DNA of 64,000 bases from Nostoc indistinguendum CM1-VF10 (GTDB taxonomy: Bacteria > Cyanobacteriota > Cyanobacteriia > Cyanobacteriales > Nostocaceae). The stretch is from NCBI GenBank assembly GCA_019359215.1, contig JAHHHS010000006.1, positions 1 through 64,000 of the forward strand, given 5' to 3'. The notes below the pieces were generated by a model that saw only the letters and a list, made by a program, of their open reading frames with translations, had not been told where the DNA came from and did not search any database. The first letter of the stretch is position 1. The number at the start of each line of letters is the position of its first letter. Position numbers and translations under genes: made by a program. Shown here in pieces: positions 25,278-35,990 of the stretch.

Positions 25278-26317
25278 ATGAAGATGAAGAGATTTTCGCT
25301 CATACTTGGCATATTAGGTTTCGCTGTTGTTGGTTGCACAAATGGCGCTCAAAACGACAACACTGCTAATAATACTGGTACTAACACTGCTACCAACGCT
25401 AGTTTAGAGAGTCAAGCTAATGCTCCAAATAGAAAATTGCAAACAATCGGTGTCGCTTTGGGTGACTTAGGCAACCCTTTTTATAATGCAGTGCAGAAAG
25501 GTGCTGAGACAGAAGCGAAGAAAATCGGGGGTAATATTAGAGTTAATGCGGTTTCCAGTGCCTTTGATCTGAACCAACAGACTAATCAAATTGAAAATTT
25601 CACTGCTGCAAATACTGATTTAATTATCATCAGTGCAGTTGATAAAAAAGGAGTTAAACCGGTAATTGACCAAGCAAGGCTTGCAGGTAAGGTTGTGATT
25701 GCAGTAGATTCAGCCGTTGATGCAGATGTGGATGCAATGATTAGCTCCAACAATACCCAGGCTGGTGAGATTGCTTGTCAATATATTGCCGATCGCCTTA
25801 AAGGTCAAGGTAGTGTAGTCATCCTCAACGGGACTCCGATGGACTCAATAAATCAGCGAGTGAGTGGCTGTCAATAAATCAGCGAGTGAGTGGCTGTGAA
25901 AATTCATTGTCCAAATATCCTGATATCAAACTCATCTCTAAAAACCAAAACGCAGAAGGGACTAGAGATGGTGGACTCAGAGTTATGAGCGATTTGCTCA
26001 CAACCTTTCCGAAAATTGATGCCGTTTTTGCTACTAACGATCAAAGTGGTGTTGGTGCAGATTTAGCTGCTAGGCAAGCAAGACGCAATGAATTTTTTAT
26101 TGTTGGGGTTGACGGTTCGCCAGATGCAACCAAAGCAATGGAAGACAAAGATGGTCTATTTGCTGCAACTGCTGCTCAAAATCCCGCCGGGATGGCCCAA
26201 AAAGCAGTTCAGTTGGGAAATGATATCATCCAGGGCAAAAAACTTGAGTCATCTGACATTCTGATTCCAGTCAAGTTGGTTACTAGAGAGAACCTTAGCA
26301 GCTACAAAGGCTGGTAA
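25278..26317 (+). pseudogene. frtA1: FrtA-like sugar-binding lipoprotein, frameshifted by tandem duplication
   Basis: A RbsB-type periplasmic binding protein. The first part (25278-25877) has a lipoprotein signal with lipobox VVGC and ALGDLGNPFYNAVQKGAE. It stops early. The second part (25886-26317) continues the same protein in another frame (FATNDQSGVGADLAARQA; FIVGVDGSPDATKAM). A 26-bp exact tandem duplication at 25845-25896 causes the shift; removing one copy restores a full-length protein parallel to the next gene, its close paralogue. Position matches frtA1 of the Nostoc fructose transporter as I recall it. Ligand not provable from sequence. Confidence 0.85.
25845..25896. repeat. 26-bp exact tandem duplication inside frtA1
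   Basis: Two identical abutting 26-bp units (25845-25870 and 25871-25896), beginning TCAATAAATCAGCG. A 26-bp insertion shifts the frame and brings in a stop. Loss of one unit by slippage would repair the gene. Confidence 0.95.
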
Positions 26318-26474
26318 TTTGTAATACTCGCCTCCGGCGAGAAGCAAGCTACGTAATTCGTAATTACAACATACAGAAAAAGGCTTGATACGGGAGGGTT
26401 AGAATTTTTGACCCTGTTTAAAAAATACATCGGTTGCAAATTTGGTGTAAATCAAAATGACTTTTAGGAGGTAT

Positions 26475-27500
26475 ATGAATGTGAGAAAGATTGTAATCGC
26501 AGCTAGCATACTAGGTATCATTAGTGGTAACCTTGTCGGCTGTACAAATAGTTCTCCCGATGGCAACACTGCTACTAACACTGATACTACAACTGCTATC
26601 AATACTAGTGCAGAAAGTAAAACCGCCACTGAGAATAAAAAGTTGCGATCGGTTGCCTTCACCGTTGGCGATCTAAGTAACCCTTTCTTCGTTGTTATGG
26701 GCGAAGCAGTTGAGGCAGAAGCGAAGAAAATTGGCGGAAAAGATGTCAATGTTATTATAGCTTCCAGTGCCTATGATCTCAACCAACAAGCCAATCAAAT
26801 TGAAAATTTTACTGCTGCGAATATTGACATCATTGTTTTAAATGCTGCTGATAAAAGTGGAATTAGACCAATAGTAGAAAAAGCTAAACAAGCAGGTACA
26901 ATTGTCGTTGCCGTAGACACAGGTGCTGAGGGAGGTGTGGATGCCACCATCACTACTAATAATGTCCAAGCTGGAGAAGTTAGTTGTCAATATATTGCTG
27001 ACCGCCTTAAAGGTAAAGGCAATGTAGTAATAGTTAATGGGCCGCCAGTGGACTCGGTGATTCAGCGAGTTAGTGGCTGCGAGAATGTATTGTCTAAATA
27101 TCCCGATATCAAAATCCTCTCTAAAAACCAGAATGCAGGCGGTAGCCGGGATGGAGGACTCAGAGTTATGACTGATTTGCTGACAACCTTTCCGAAGATT
27201 GATGCGGTTTTTGCTATTAACGATCCGAGTGGGGTTGGCGCAGAACTAGCAGCAAACCAAGCACAACGTAAAGAATTCTTTATTGTTGGGGTTGATGGTG
27301 CGCCAGAAGCAATCACTGCGATCGCTACTAAAGGTAGTGTATATGCTGCAACTGCTACTCAAAATCCGCGAGGAATGGCCCAAAAAGCAGTTCAAGTTGG
27401 CAACGACATCTTAAATGGTAAAAAACCTGAGTCACCTACCATTCTGATTCCAGTTAAGTTGATCACAAAAGATAATGTCAACACAGAAAAAGGCTGGTAA
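26475..27500 (+). CDS. frtA2: FrtA-like sugar ABC substrate-binding lipoprotein
   Basis: A RbsB-family protein of 341 residues, intact paralogue of the preceding broken gene. Lipobox NLVGC, then a Thr/Asn-rich linker and the periplasmic binding fold (FTVGDLSNPFFVVMGEAVEA; VFAINDPSGVGAELA; FIVGVDGAPEAI). The ATG at 26475 follows AGGAGG closely; an ATG at 26457 is less likely. It would deliver a pentose, hexose or related sugar to FrtB/FrtC. Fructose is suggested by synteny with the recalled Frt system; inositol is a reasonable alternative given hrmE. Confidence 0.85.
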   Translation: MNVRKIVIAASILGIISGNLVGCTNSSPDGNTATNTDTTTAINTSAESKTATENKKLRSVAFTVGDLSNPFFVVMGEAVEAEAKKIGGKDVNVIIASSAYDLNQQANQIENFTAANIDIIVLNAADKSGIRPIVEKAKQAGTIVVAVDTGAEGGVDATITTNNVQAGEVSCQYIADRLKGKGNVVIVNGPPVDSVIQRVSGCENVLSKYPDIKILSKNQNAGGSRDGGLRVMTDLLTTFPKIDAVFAINDPSGVGAELAANQAQRKEFFIVGVDGAPEAITAIATKGSVYAATATQNPRGMAQKAVQVGNDILNGKKPESPTILIPVKLITKDNVNTEKGW

Positions 27501-27769
27501 ATAATAAAAATTGTGAATTTACAATTAAAAATTATGTCTAATCTGAGTTGAGTCTTTTGATGCATTGACAGAGTTTTTGCACATACCCATGATGTATATA
27601 TGCATCTGCGAAAAGTTTTGAACGTCGCCTTCCAACATTCAGAATTTTCCAAAATAGCGATCGCTTTTTAAAGCATGATTTTGTGATGATTTTAATTTCA
27701 CATCAAGTGTGAGTTTGTGAATTTTTAACTCACAATGCAATTTTTAAATTGTTTTTAGAGGTTCTGCTC

Positions 27770-29326
27770 ATGACAACAACTACTGAAACCTCATATCCTG
27801 ATACACCAACCACCACCCCTGTATTAGAAATGCAAGGGATTACGAAACGATTTCATGGTGTATCTGCGCTCCAAAATGTCAATCTCACCATTTATCCAGG
27901 AGAAGTCCACGCCCTCATGGGTGAAAACGGAGCAGGCAAAAGCACATTGATGAAAATCCTGGCTGGGGCTTATATTGCCGATGAAGGAGAAATTCGCATC
28001 AATGGTCAACCCCTGAAAATTACCGATCCAGCGACAGCACGTAAGGCAGGTATTAATCTCATTTATCAAGAACTGAATGTTGCACCTAATTTAACCGTTG
28101 CCGAAAATATGTTTATGGGTAGCGAGTTGCGGCGAGGTCAGTTTTTAGATCGCAAAGGGATGCAACTTGAAGCAGAGCAAGTGCTAGAAAGCCTTGGAGC
28201 CAATTTTACAGCCCAGACTGTAGTTGGTACCTTATCGATCGCAGAACAGCAGCAAGTAGAAATTGCCAGGGCGCTGAAAGACAAAAGCCGCGTTTTGGTG
28301 ATGGATGAGCCTACAGCAGCACTGTCTGACCGCGAGAGTGAGCATTTATTTGAGGTAATTCGCAAACTACGGAATGACGGTATTGCCATTATCTACATCA
28401 GCCATCGGATGGAAGAAATCTATGCCTTGGCTGACCGGATTAGTGTGCTGCGCGATGGTCAATATATTGGTAGTCTCACACGCAGTGAAATTTCTCCACA
28501 GCGATTGGTGCAGATGATAGTCGGTCGCTCTATGCAAGACTTTTACGAACATCAACGGCAAATGCATCCTGGCCCAGTGGTGTTGGAAGTCAGAAATATG
28601 AGTGATGCCCGCAAAAAGATTGAGCCAGCTAGTTTTGAACTTCATGCTGGAGAAATTCTCGGTTTAGCAGGGCTGGTTGGTGCAGGACGTACAGAACTAT
28701 CCCGGCTGATTTTTGGTGCTGACCGCAAAGCAAGTGGTGAAGTATTCTTGAATGGGATGAAACTGGAAATTAATTCGCCCAGTGATGCGATTGCTGCGGG
28801 AATTGGCTACGTCCCAGAAGACCGCAAAGATCAAGGTTTATTTCTAGAGATGAGCGCCCGCAAAAATATTGCCATCAACACACTCAAGCAGGATGCCAAA
28901 GCTGGAGTTGTTAACTGGAGTTCAGTTAATCGGCTGTCAACAGATGCCGTAGAAAACTTTAATATCCGCCTGGCTAATTTAGAAATTAGAGCGCTGGATC
29001 TTTCTGGTGGTAATCAGCAGAAGTTACTGCTAGCACGTTGGTTAGCCATTAAACCGAGAGTCCTGATGTTAGATGAGCCGACACGCGGCGTGGATATCGG
29101 TGCCAAAAGTGAAATTTACCGAATTATGAGCGAATTGGCAGCACAAGGTGTTGCTATTTTAATGGTTTCCAGCGAGCTATCAGAGATTGTCGGTATGAGC
29201 GATCGCGTCTTGGTAATGCGAGAAGGACAGCTGGTAGGCGAACTCGACGGTAGTCCTGGCAAAGAAATCACCCAAGAAAAGATTATGCACTATGCAACTG
29301 GAGCATCGGAGGTATCAGAATCATGA
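27770..29326 (+). CDS. frtB: Sugar ABC transporter ATPase, two-domain RbsA/FrtB type
   Basis: A 518-residue double ATPase. The first half has Walker [10 protein letters not shown], signature [15 protein letters not shown] and Walker [12 protein letters not shown]. The second half has the degenerate [10 protein letters not shown] typical of RbsA/MglA proteins, signature [15 protein letters not shown] and [12 protein letters not shown]. It energises import through FrtC. The ATG at 27770 is preceded by AGAGG; a longer frame starts at an unsupported TTG. It overlaps frtC by 4 bp (ATGA). Confidence 0.9.
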   Translation: MTTTTETSYPDTPTTTPVLEMQGITKRFHGVSALQNVNLTIYPGEVHALMGENGAGKSTLMKILAGAYIADEGEIRINGQPLKITDPATARKAGINLIYQELNVAPNLTVAENMFMGSELRRGQFLDRKGMQLEAEQVLESLGANFTAQTVVGTLSIAEQQQVEIARALKDKSRVLVMDEPTAALSDRESEHLFEVIRKLRNDGIAIIYISHRMEEIYALADRISVLRDGQYIGSLTRSEISPQRLVQMIVGRSMQDFYEHQRQMHPGPVVLEVRNMSDARKKIEPASFELHAGEILGLAGLVGAGRTELSRLIFGADRKASGEVFLNGMKLEINSPSDAIAAGIGYVPEDRKDQGLFLEMSARKNIAINTLKQDAKAGVVNWSSVNRLSTDAVENFNIRLANLEIRALDLSGGNQQKLLLARWLAIKPRVLMLDEPTRGVDIGAKSEIYRIMSELAAQGVAILMVSSELSEIVGMSDRVLVMREGQLVGELDGSPGKEITQEKIMHYATGASEVSES

Positions 29327-30321
29327 GTCAGACAGTCAGACCGCCTGCCAAGAAATTAGGCAACAATCCCGCAGCCCGCAATCGGAAATCAATTAGCACG
29401 CTACTAGAAGTTGCGGGTATTCTGCCAATTCTAGTAATTATCTGCATCTTATTTGCATTCCTTTCTCCCAACTTCCTCACAGGCAGTAACATCGTTAATA
29501 TCTTGCGTCAGGCATCAATCAATATTGTGCTGGCGACAGGAATGACCTTTGTAATTCTCACCGGAGGTATTGACCTTTCAGTTGGGTCAATATTGGCTGT
29601 TTCTGCCGTAGTTGCCCTGCTTGTATCGCTACTGCCGGCTTTAAGTTGGGCAGCCGTGCCTGCTGCGTTGCTGGCAGGATTGTTTTTGGGCTTACTCAAC
29701 GGCGCTCTCATCACCTTTTTGGATGTACCACCTTTTATTGTCACGTTAGGTTCACTGACTGCCTTGCGGGGTGTGGCCTTTTTGATTGCTCAAGGGACAA
29801 CACTGATTAACCGAGACATCAATTTTGCTTGGGTGGGTAATACCTATCTTGGCCCCTTTCCTTGGCTGGTGATAATTGCACTACTGAGCGTGATAGCTAG
29901 CTGGTTTGTGCTGCGGCAAACTGTTCTAGGAGTGCAGATATATGCCGTTGGTGGTAACGAGCGGGCAGCGAGATTAACTGGGATTAAAGTTAATCGGGTG
30001 TTGCTATTCGTCTATGGTATTAGCGGATTACTGGCAGGTTTAGCAGGAATCATGAGTGCCAGTCGTCTTTATAGTGCTAGTGGCGTATTAGGTCAGGGTT
30101 ACGAATTAGATGCGATCGCTGCTGTTATTCTCGGTGGAACCAGCTTTACAGGCGGTATTGGTACCATTGGTGGCACTCTTTTAGGTGCATTAATCATTGC
30201 TATTCTCAACAATGGTTTAACTCTGTTGAACCTATCTTACTTCTGGCAACTAGTCGTCAAAGGACTAGTAATTATTTTGGCAGTGATGATTGATCGACTC
30301 CGCAGACGTTCCAGACGGTAA
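29323..30321 (+). CDS. frtC: Sugar ABC transporter permease, RbsC/FrtC type
   Basis: A 332-residue membrane permease with eight or more hydrophobic segments. RbsC-family signatures are [46 protein letters not shown] and the C-terminal [20 protein letters not shown]. It is translationally coupled to frtB, so the two form one inner-membrane complex. The next gene, glcP, starts 85 bp later after a dispersed repeat. Confidence 0.9.
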   Translation: MSQTVRPPAKKLGNNPAARNRKSISTLLEVAGILPILVIICILFAFLSPNFLTGSNIVNILRQASINIVLATGMTFVILTGGIDLSVGSILAVSAVVALLVSLLPALSWAAVPAALLAGLFLGLLNGALITFLDVPPFIVTLGSLTALRGVAFLIAQGTTLINRDINFAWVGNTYLGPFPWLVIIALLSVIASWFVLRQTVLGVQIYAVGGNERAARLTGIKVNRVLLFVYGISGLLAGLAGIMSASRLYSASGVLGQGYELDAIAAVILGGTSFTGGIGTIGGTLLGALIIAILNNGLTLLNLSYFWQLVVKGLVIILAVMIDRLRRRSRR

Positions 30322-30406
30322 AGAGGCAGGGGAGCAGGGAGCAGGGGGAAAATTCCTTTTTTCTGCACCCATGCCCCATGCCCAATATATAAACAATATA
30401 TAAACT

Positions 30407-31807
30407 ATGACCTCCACTACTACTCGTCGTAAATCCAACACGTTTTATGTCGTTTTGATTGCTGGTGCTGCTGCCCTCGGCGGCTTTCTGTTCGGTTTTG
30501 ACACTGCTGTGATCAATGGTGCGGTTGGAGCTATTGCTACAGCCTTTAACGCTAACAGCGTAGAGACTGGTCTTGCCGTATCCCTAGCATTATTAGGGTC
30601 TGCGGTAGGAGCTTTTTATGCAGGAAAAATTGCAGACCGTTATGGTCGAGTCAAGGCAATGGTAGCATCTTCGGTGTTGTTTACCATCAGTGCCATTGGT
30701 TCCGGGCTTCCTTTTGGAATTTGGGATTTTACCTTTTGGCGGGTAGTGGGTGGAATTGCAGTCGGTGCTGCTAGCGTCATCGCCCCAGCTTATATCGCCG
30801 AGTGTTCTCCTACCCATTTGCGAGGAAGATTAGGATCTCTGCAACAATTAGCGATCGTAATTGGGATTTTCATTGCACTGTTATGTGACTACTTTATTGC
30901 TGTGTCAGCAGGTTCAGCTGAGGCACCGTTTTTGTTTGGCATAGCTGCTTGGCGCTGGATGTTTTGGACAGAAATTCCTCCAGCCGTACTCTATGGAATG
31001 TCAGCTTTAATGATTCCCGAATCCCCCCGGTACTTGGTTGCTCAAGGGCGGGAACCAGAAGCTGCTAACGTTCTGACCAAGATTTTGGGGGGTGACGTAC
31101 TGGCAAAAATCGAAGAAATTCGGCACACAGTGCTTCAAGAACGCGAACCCAGTTTTTCTGACCTTTTAAGCAGAAATGGTGGACTCCTTCGGATTGTTTG
31201 GATAGGAATAGGCTTATCTGTATTACAGCAATTTGTTGGTATTAATGTCATCTTCTACTACAGCAGCGTTTTGTGGCGTGCAGTCGGGTTTTCAGAACAA
31301 AGTTCTCTAACTATTACGGTGATTACAGGAGCCGTAAATATTATTACAACACTGATTGCGATCGCCTTTGTGGATAAATTTGGTCGCAAGCCCTTACTCA
31401 TAATAGGGTCGGTTGGCATGACCCTGGCCTTGGGGACGATGACTTACCTTTTCGGCAATGCTCCCCTCGATGCTGCTGGTAACCCCAATCTCACCGGCAG
31501 CGCCGGAACTCTGGCTCTCATTGCAGCCAATCTCTATGTATTTTGCTTCGGTTTCTCTTGGGGGCCAGTGGTTTGGGTGCTGTTGGGAGAAATGTTTAAT
31601 AACAAAATTCGAGCCGCAGCACTTTCAATTGCTGCTGCCATGCAATGGGTTGCGAATTTCCTCGTTTCCACAACATTTCCTCCCATACTGCAATACTTCG
31701 GTCTAGGTTCTGCCTATGGACTCTATACAATTGCAGCAGCTACCTCATTCTTTTTCATTCTCTTTTTTATTAAAGAAACCAAAGGAATTGAGTTAGAAGA
31801 TATGTAA
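30407..31807 (+). CDS. glcP: MFS sugar:proton symporter, GlcP-like
   Basis: A 466-residue sugar-porter-family transporter with twelve predicted helices. Signatures are GGFLFGFDTAVINGA, DRYGRVK (loop 2-3), PESPRYL, QQFVGINVIFYYS, DKFGRKP (loop 8-9) and terminal KETKG. It resembles the cyanobacterial glucose permease GlcP and the GalP/XylE family. In N. punctiforme GlcP lies in a cluster with the Frt ABC system and a porin and is needed to infect a hornwort (recalled literature); the same neighbours are present here. Specificity cannot be read from sequence. Confidence 0.85.
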   Translation: MTSTTTRRKSNTFYVVLIAGAAALGGFLFGFDTAVINGAVGAIATAFNANSVETGLAVSLALLGSAVGAFYAGKIADRYGRVKAMVASSVLFTISAIGSGLPFGIWDFTFWRVVGGIAVGAASVIAPAYIAECSPTHLRGRLGSLQQLAIVIGIFIALLCDYFIAVSAGSAEAPFLFGIAAWRWMFWTEIPPAVLYGMSALMIPESPRYLVAQGREPEAANVLTKILGGDVLAKIEEIRHTVLQEREPSFSDLLSRNGGLLRIVWIGIGLSVLQQFVGINVIFYYSSVLWRAVGFSEQSSLTITVITGAVNIITTLIAIAFVDKFGRKPLLIIGSVGMTLALGTMTYLFGNAPLDAAGNPNLTGSAGTLALIAANLYVFCFGFSWGPVVWVLLGEMFNNKIRAAALSIAAAMQWVANFLVSTTFPPILQYFGLGSAYGLYTIAAATSFFFILFFIKETKGIELEDM

Positions 31808-32750
31808 TTTGCATCCATCGAGTACTGTTGTGGCGTAATTCGTAATTCTGAGCTAAATCATTCGTGAAAAGCCATATCCCCGATTTCTTAAAAGAAGACC
31901 ACGTTGGCTCGCCTTAATTCTCTCCCCGCTTGCGGGGAGGGAAGACAAAGCGTAGTTTTGGCGGGGTGAGGTTCTTTGAGTTTAATAAGCAATCAAGTCC
32001 CCAAAAGGGAGTCAGGGGGTTAGGTCTTTGATGACTTTGATGTTTTACATAATACTTTTCAAACGTATTTTTAATGACAGCAAGCTGAATTTACCGATGA
32101 AGTACGCTGTTAATTGATTCGATTTATACTGCAACACTGTTTAAAAACTTTTTTCCATTTATCAATAATAATTTATTGATATTTAGTGCTTAGACTATTC
32201 TGCTCATCAAGAATATTACTCAAATAACTATATATATAAGTTCAAAATTCAAAGGTCAGTTATTGGTTGGGTACTTAAATATCGATTACAAAAAGCTTAG
32301 TTTATAAAATGTACTGGCAAAACTCTTAGTCGAGGGATAGCTAGCTCTTAATGTAAGTTAATTACATACTTCTTTAGGGTACCATCTTGTAGATAAGCAA
32401 TCTCAAAACCCTTGTGATCGCTTGGGGAAAATTATTTACTAAGTGTTTCTGACAATAACAGAAAAAGTGCGGGTACTAGGTTAAGTTAAGCTACGCTTAC
32501 GCTAAAAATTGTATTAAAAAATCGCACAGAAATAAATTACCTGATAAGTTGATAAATGTAAGGCTAATCTAGTATGACTTGGCTAGTAAAACATCTATTT
32601 AGAGAAGTTTTATTTCCATAGGGAATGGAACCATCAGATCACACTTCAAAATGATTTGAATCTTTATTACCTCTCAGAAAATAGGTAATTAGTTTCTGCG
32701 CGATTCCTTAATTACGAAGTCAGAATTTAACCATTTCAACTAATAAGTCA
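31808..32750. other. Long intergenic region before the porin
   Basis: About 940 bp. 31921-31997 is a dispersed repeat with hairpin CTCCCCGCTTGCGGGGAG, also found at 41675-41751. The rest is AT-rich and non-coding on both strands, probably a long leader and promoter region for the porin gene. Confidence 0.6.
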
Positions 32751-34364
32751 ATGCTAAAAATTATTTTTCATAGCTTTTTTCTCCTATTTTTGGCAATTCC
32801 AGCAGTTTGGGCAGCACCTCCAGAAGATGATTCTAATGCAACAGATGCTAATAGAAATTTGCAGGGACAAGTCAATTCTGTTTCTCAGTTTTCTGATGTA
32901 CAACCAACCGATTGGGCATTTGGTGCATTACAATCGCTGGTCGAACGCTACGGCTGTATTGCAGGTTATCCCAATTCCACCTATCGTGGTAACCGTGCCT
33001 TAAGCCGTTATGAATTTGCCGCAGGTTTAAATGCTTGTTTGGATCGTATTAATGAGTTGATTGCCACAGCTACTAGTGATTTAGTTAATAAGCAGGACTT
33101 GGCAGTCCTGCAAAAGTTGCAGTCAGACTTTGCAGCAGAATTGGCAACTCTGCGCGGGCGAGTTGATACCCTGGAGGCACGTACAGCAACACTGGAGGCG
33201 CAGCAGTTTTCCACCACTACTAGGCTGAATGCTCAAATTATTACCGCCATTAGTGATACGTTTGGTAATAGAGTCGGTGGCGAAGATGATGACTCCCGTA
33301 TCTACTTTGCAAACCGGGGTCGTCTCAACTTTGAGAGTAGCTTCACAGGGAAAGATTTGTTGCGAGTCCGGCTGGAGTTTGGCAACTTTGCCAATTCTAA
33401 TGGTACAAGCCAAATTGCCGCAGCCACAGGTACAGGCATGACACGCTTAAACTTCGACAACGACAGCAACAATACACTGATAATTCCCCACGTCCGTTAT
33501 TACTTCCCAGTTAGTGAGTCTCTTAACTTCGTTGTTGGGCCTACAGGTATTGGTTACACCGATATTTCAACCACTGTCACTCCCGCCACAATCGCTGACG
33601 ACGGCAATGGGGTTCCCTCACTTTTTGGGTCATACAGTCCCTTATTCCGGCGAGGTGGCGGGGGTGCAGCCGCTAACTGGAACATTACCAAAGACTTGAC
33701 TCTTACGTTGGGTTATTTAGCCAGCAGTCCCAATGTGCCATCGGCTAGTAACGGCTTGTTTGATGGCGGCTACAACGCCCTGGCGCACTTAGCCTATTAT
33801 GGTGAGCAAGGAGCTATTGGTGTTGCCTACTCTCATGGCTATAGCCCTGGTGGAATAGTTGATGTCACAGCTGGGACGGGTAGCACCTTGTCAAACGCTC
33901 CCTTTGGCAACAACATTGCTACTTCCAACGATATTGTCGGCGCACAGGGATTCTATCGCTTCTCCCCGAATTTCCAAATCCACGGTTGGGGTGGATATAT
34001 TTGGGCAAATGCCAAGAACTCTGGTTTGAGTAATATTTCCAACGGCAGGGGTGGAACAGATTCTTTATTTGTGAACAGTGGTGACAATGCCAACGTCTGG
34101 TTTGGGGCGATTGGTGTGTCGTTTCCTGATGTGGGGGGTAGGGGTAACTTGCCGGGAATTCTCTTTGGTATACCACCGCGTGTTTCTAACAGTGATGTCC
34201 GTCAAGATCGAGACACCGCCTACCATATTGAAGCATTCTATCGCTACCGCCTGAACGATAATATCTCAGTAACTCCTGGTTTTTGGGTGATTTTCAACCC
34301 AGAAAACGACAGTAGAAATGATACCCAATATGTGGGTGTGCTTCGGACAACCTTTGATTTTTAA
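32751..34364 (+). CDS. oprB: OprB-family carbohydrate porin with SLH domain
   Basis: A 537-residue outer-membrane protein. A Sec signal peptide ends near AVWAAPP. A single SLH domain follows (FSDVQPTDWAFGALQSLVER; YRGNRALSRYEFAAGLN), then a coiled coil (about residues 95-145, LRGRVDTLEARTATLEAQ) and a beta-barrel ending in aromatic Phe (TTFDF). This is the cyanobacterial SLH-OprB porin layout: SLH grips peptidoglycan-linked polymer and the barrel passes small solutes. Placement behind glcP matches the porin needed for glucose and fructose uptake in N. punctiforme (recalled). Confidence 0.88.
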   Translation: MLKIIFHSFFLLFLAIPAVWAAPPEDDSNATDANRNLQGQVNSVSQFSDVQPTDWAFGALQSLVERYGCIAGYPNSTYRGNRALSRYEFAAGLNACLDRINELIATATSDLVNKQDLAVLQKLQSDFAAELATLRGRVDTLEARTATLEAQQFSTTTRLNAQIITAISDTFGNRVGGEDDDSRIYFANRGRLNFESSFTGKDLLRVRLEFGNFANSNGTSQIAAATGTGMTRLNFDNDSNNTLIIPHVRYYFPVSESLNFVVGPTGIGYTDISTTVTPATIADDGNGVPSLFGSYSPLFRRGGGGAAANWNITKDLTLTLGYLASSPNVPSASNGLFDGGYNALAHLAYYGEQGAIGVAYSHGYSPGGIVDVTAGTGSTLSNAPFGNNIATSNDIVGAQGFYRFSPNFQIHGWGGYIWANAKNSGLSNISNGRGGTDSLFVNSGDNANVWFGAIGVSFPDVGGRGNLPGILFGIPPRVSNSDVRQDRDTAYHIEAFYRYRLNDNISVTPGFWVIFNPENDSRNDTQYVGVLRTTFDF

Positions 34365-34670
34365 CTGGAAGCGATCGGGTGTACACACATCTTTGTACAA
34401 AACCAAAATGTTGTAGATCCTCCTAAATCCTCCGATAAATTGGAGGACTTTGAGAGGTTTTTGCCCCCCTTTTTTAAGGGGGGTTGGGGGGATCAAAAGC
34501 CTGTGAGGCAACTCTAGAGGACTTGTGTGTACACCGTAGAAAATGATCGGGAGGGAGTGGGGAGCAGGGAGCAGGGGGAAAATTCCTCTTCTCTGTACCT
34601 TTCTCCCTGGTCACTGAGCGCAGCCGAAGCGAAATCGGCGAATAGAATTCGCCAAGGCTTAAGTTGACAC
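34365..34670. other. Intergenic region of dispersed repeats
   Basis: Contains copy 2 of the 105-bp repeat (34410-34515), then a GGGGAGCAGGGAGCAGGGGG tract and a small hairpin region (GGCGAATAGAATTCGCC). No gene. Confidence 0.6.
34410..34515. repeat. Dispersed 105-bp repeat, copy 2
   Basis: Nearly identical to 10476-10580, including GATAAATTGGAGGACTTTGA and the CCCCCC/GGGGGG hairpin. It lies just after the porin stop. Confidence 0.8.
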
Positions 34671-35990
34671 TTATCTTGTTCGCAACAACTGCACAAAGGT
34701 ATTACTCACCGTATTGTCTTTAGTATCTGCGGCGTATTGAATCAAATCTTCTCGCAGTTCTTTGGCTGCATCTAAAGGCAGTAACGTTGCTAGCAAGAAA
34801 TAAACACCACGAAAACGCGGGTCGCCCATTCTATCAACTAATAGTGATTCGGCGGCATCAGTTTCGCCGAGAAAGTTTTGCACCAAGAAGAAATCCATGA
34901 TTTTATCGTGGCGGAAGTACCATTCTTTCTTGGCTTCGCCTTTTTCATCTTGCCACTGACGGCTGACTACCATTTTGTATTTCTCGTCTTCTAAAGACAT
35001 GGCAACTTATAGCCGACGCCGAGAATACGGCGTACCCAAGGGTTCCAGAAAAAGATGGCTTGGATTTGGGGGAATTTGGGGTAGGCAAAGATGAGGGCAA
35101 GCCAAAAGGCAATATGAGCGATGATGGTGTTTCTGGCTTTGAAGAACCACTGCCAACCCTCAAGGTTAATTATCTGTGACTGCACCGCATAAGCTTTAGT
35201 AGGGTAGAAAGTTTTGAGGTTGTTGTAGTGAGATTGTAGCAAACCAATATCTTGCCATTTCCAATTAACTTTTTTGTTCTGGGCAACTATCGAAATCTGT
35301 TCTGCTAAATCTTCTCTTAATCTATCCAAGCCCTTACTAGGTTCCCAGGTTTTGAGAAAAACCTCCAGCGTTTTTTTGCCTTCATCGTGGGTAAGTTGCC
35401 CAGGAATTGCTTTTCTCTCAGGTCTGCCCAGCCATATGAGCAGTCGTTTTACCTCATGATTACCGCCACTCAGGAAGTAAGACCAAAACCGCCAAAATTC
35501 AAAGTTTCCTGTATCTGGCCCAAATATTCCCTGGTTTGGTTCATAAGCATAATTCAAAATTATAATAACCTCTTCCAGCTTGAGTTGTTTTATCTTCCCT
35601 AATACCTCTGCCGCATTTGAACGAACGTTGGCGCTTACCTTTTCATCCTTGAGGATATTAAGGATGTCAGGGACATATTTGGCTGCGGCGTCTCCCAAGT
35701 TGACCAATGCCACTGCCGCACCTGAACGAACGTTGGCGTTTACCTTTTCATCCTTGAGGAAATTGAGGATGTCAGGGACATACTTGGCTGCGGCGTCTCC
35801 CAAGTTGACCAATGCCACTGCCGCACCTGAACGAACGTTGGCGTTTACCTTTTCATCCTTGAGGAAATTGAGGATGTCAGGGACATACTTGGCTGCGGCG
35901 TCTCCCAAGTTGCCCAATGCCACTGCCGCACCTGAACGAACTTCGGGGCTTACCTTTTCATCCTTGAGGAAATTGAGGATGTCAGGGACA
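34671..35990 (-). pseudogene. HEAT-repeat STAND/NACHT-type protein remnant, core deleted
   Basis: The minus strand first encodes HEAT repeats of about 36 residues (VPDILNFLKDEKVNANVRSG), open from 35990 to 34991. A helical region with a hydrophobic segment (IAHIAFWLALIFAYP) ends at WNPWVRRILGVGY, then a stop. In another frame, 35000-34671 encodes YKMVVSRQWQDEKGEAKKEW, RHDKIMDFF and DPRFRGVYFLLATLLPLDAA. In intact cyanobacterial relatives, as I recall them, these two pieces flank an NTPase (NACHT-like) domain. No P-loop remains, so a deletion at about 35000 fused the ends out of frame. The 5' end is also cut, at a 21-bp tandem repeat. Confidence 0.6.

Noticed and set aside
27570..27600. TTGCACATACCC as a further HrmR operator upstream of frtB
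   Set aside because: Only one half-site matches; the other half lacks the TGTGCA dyad.
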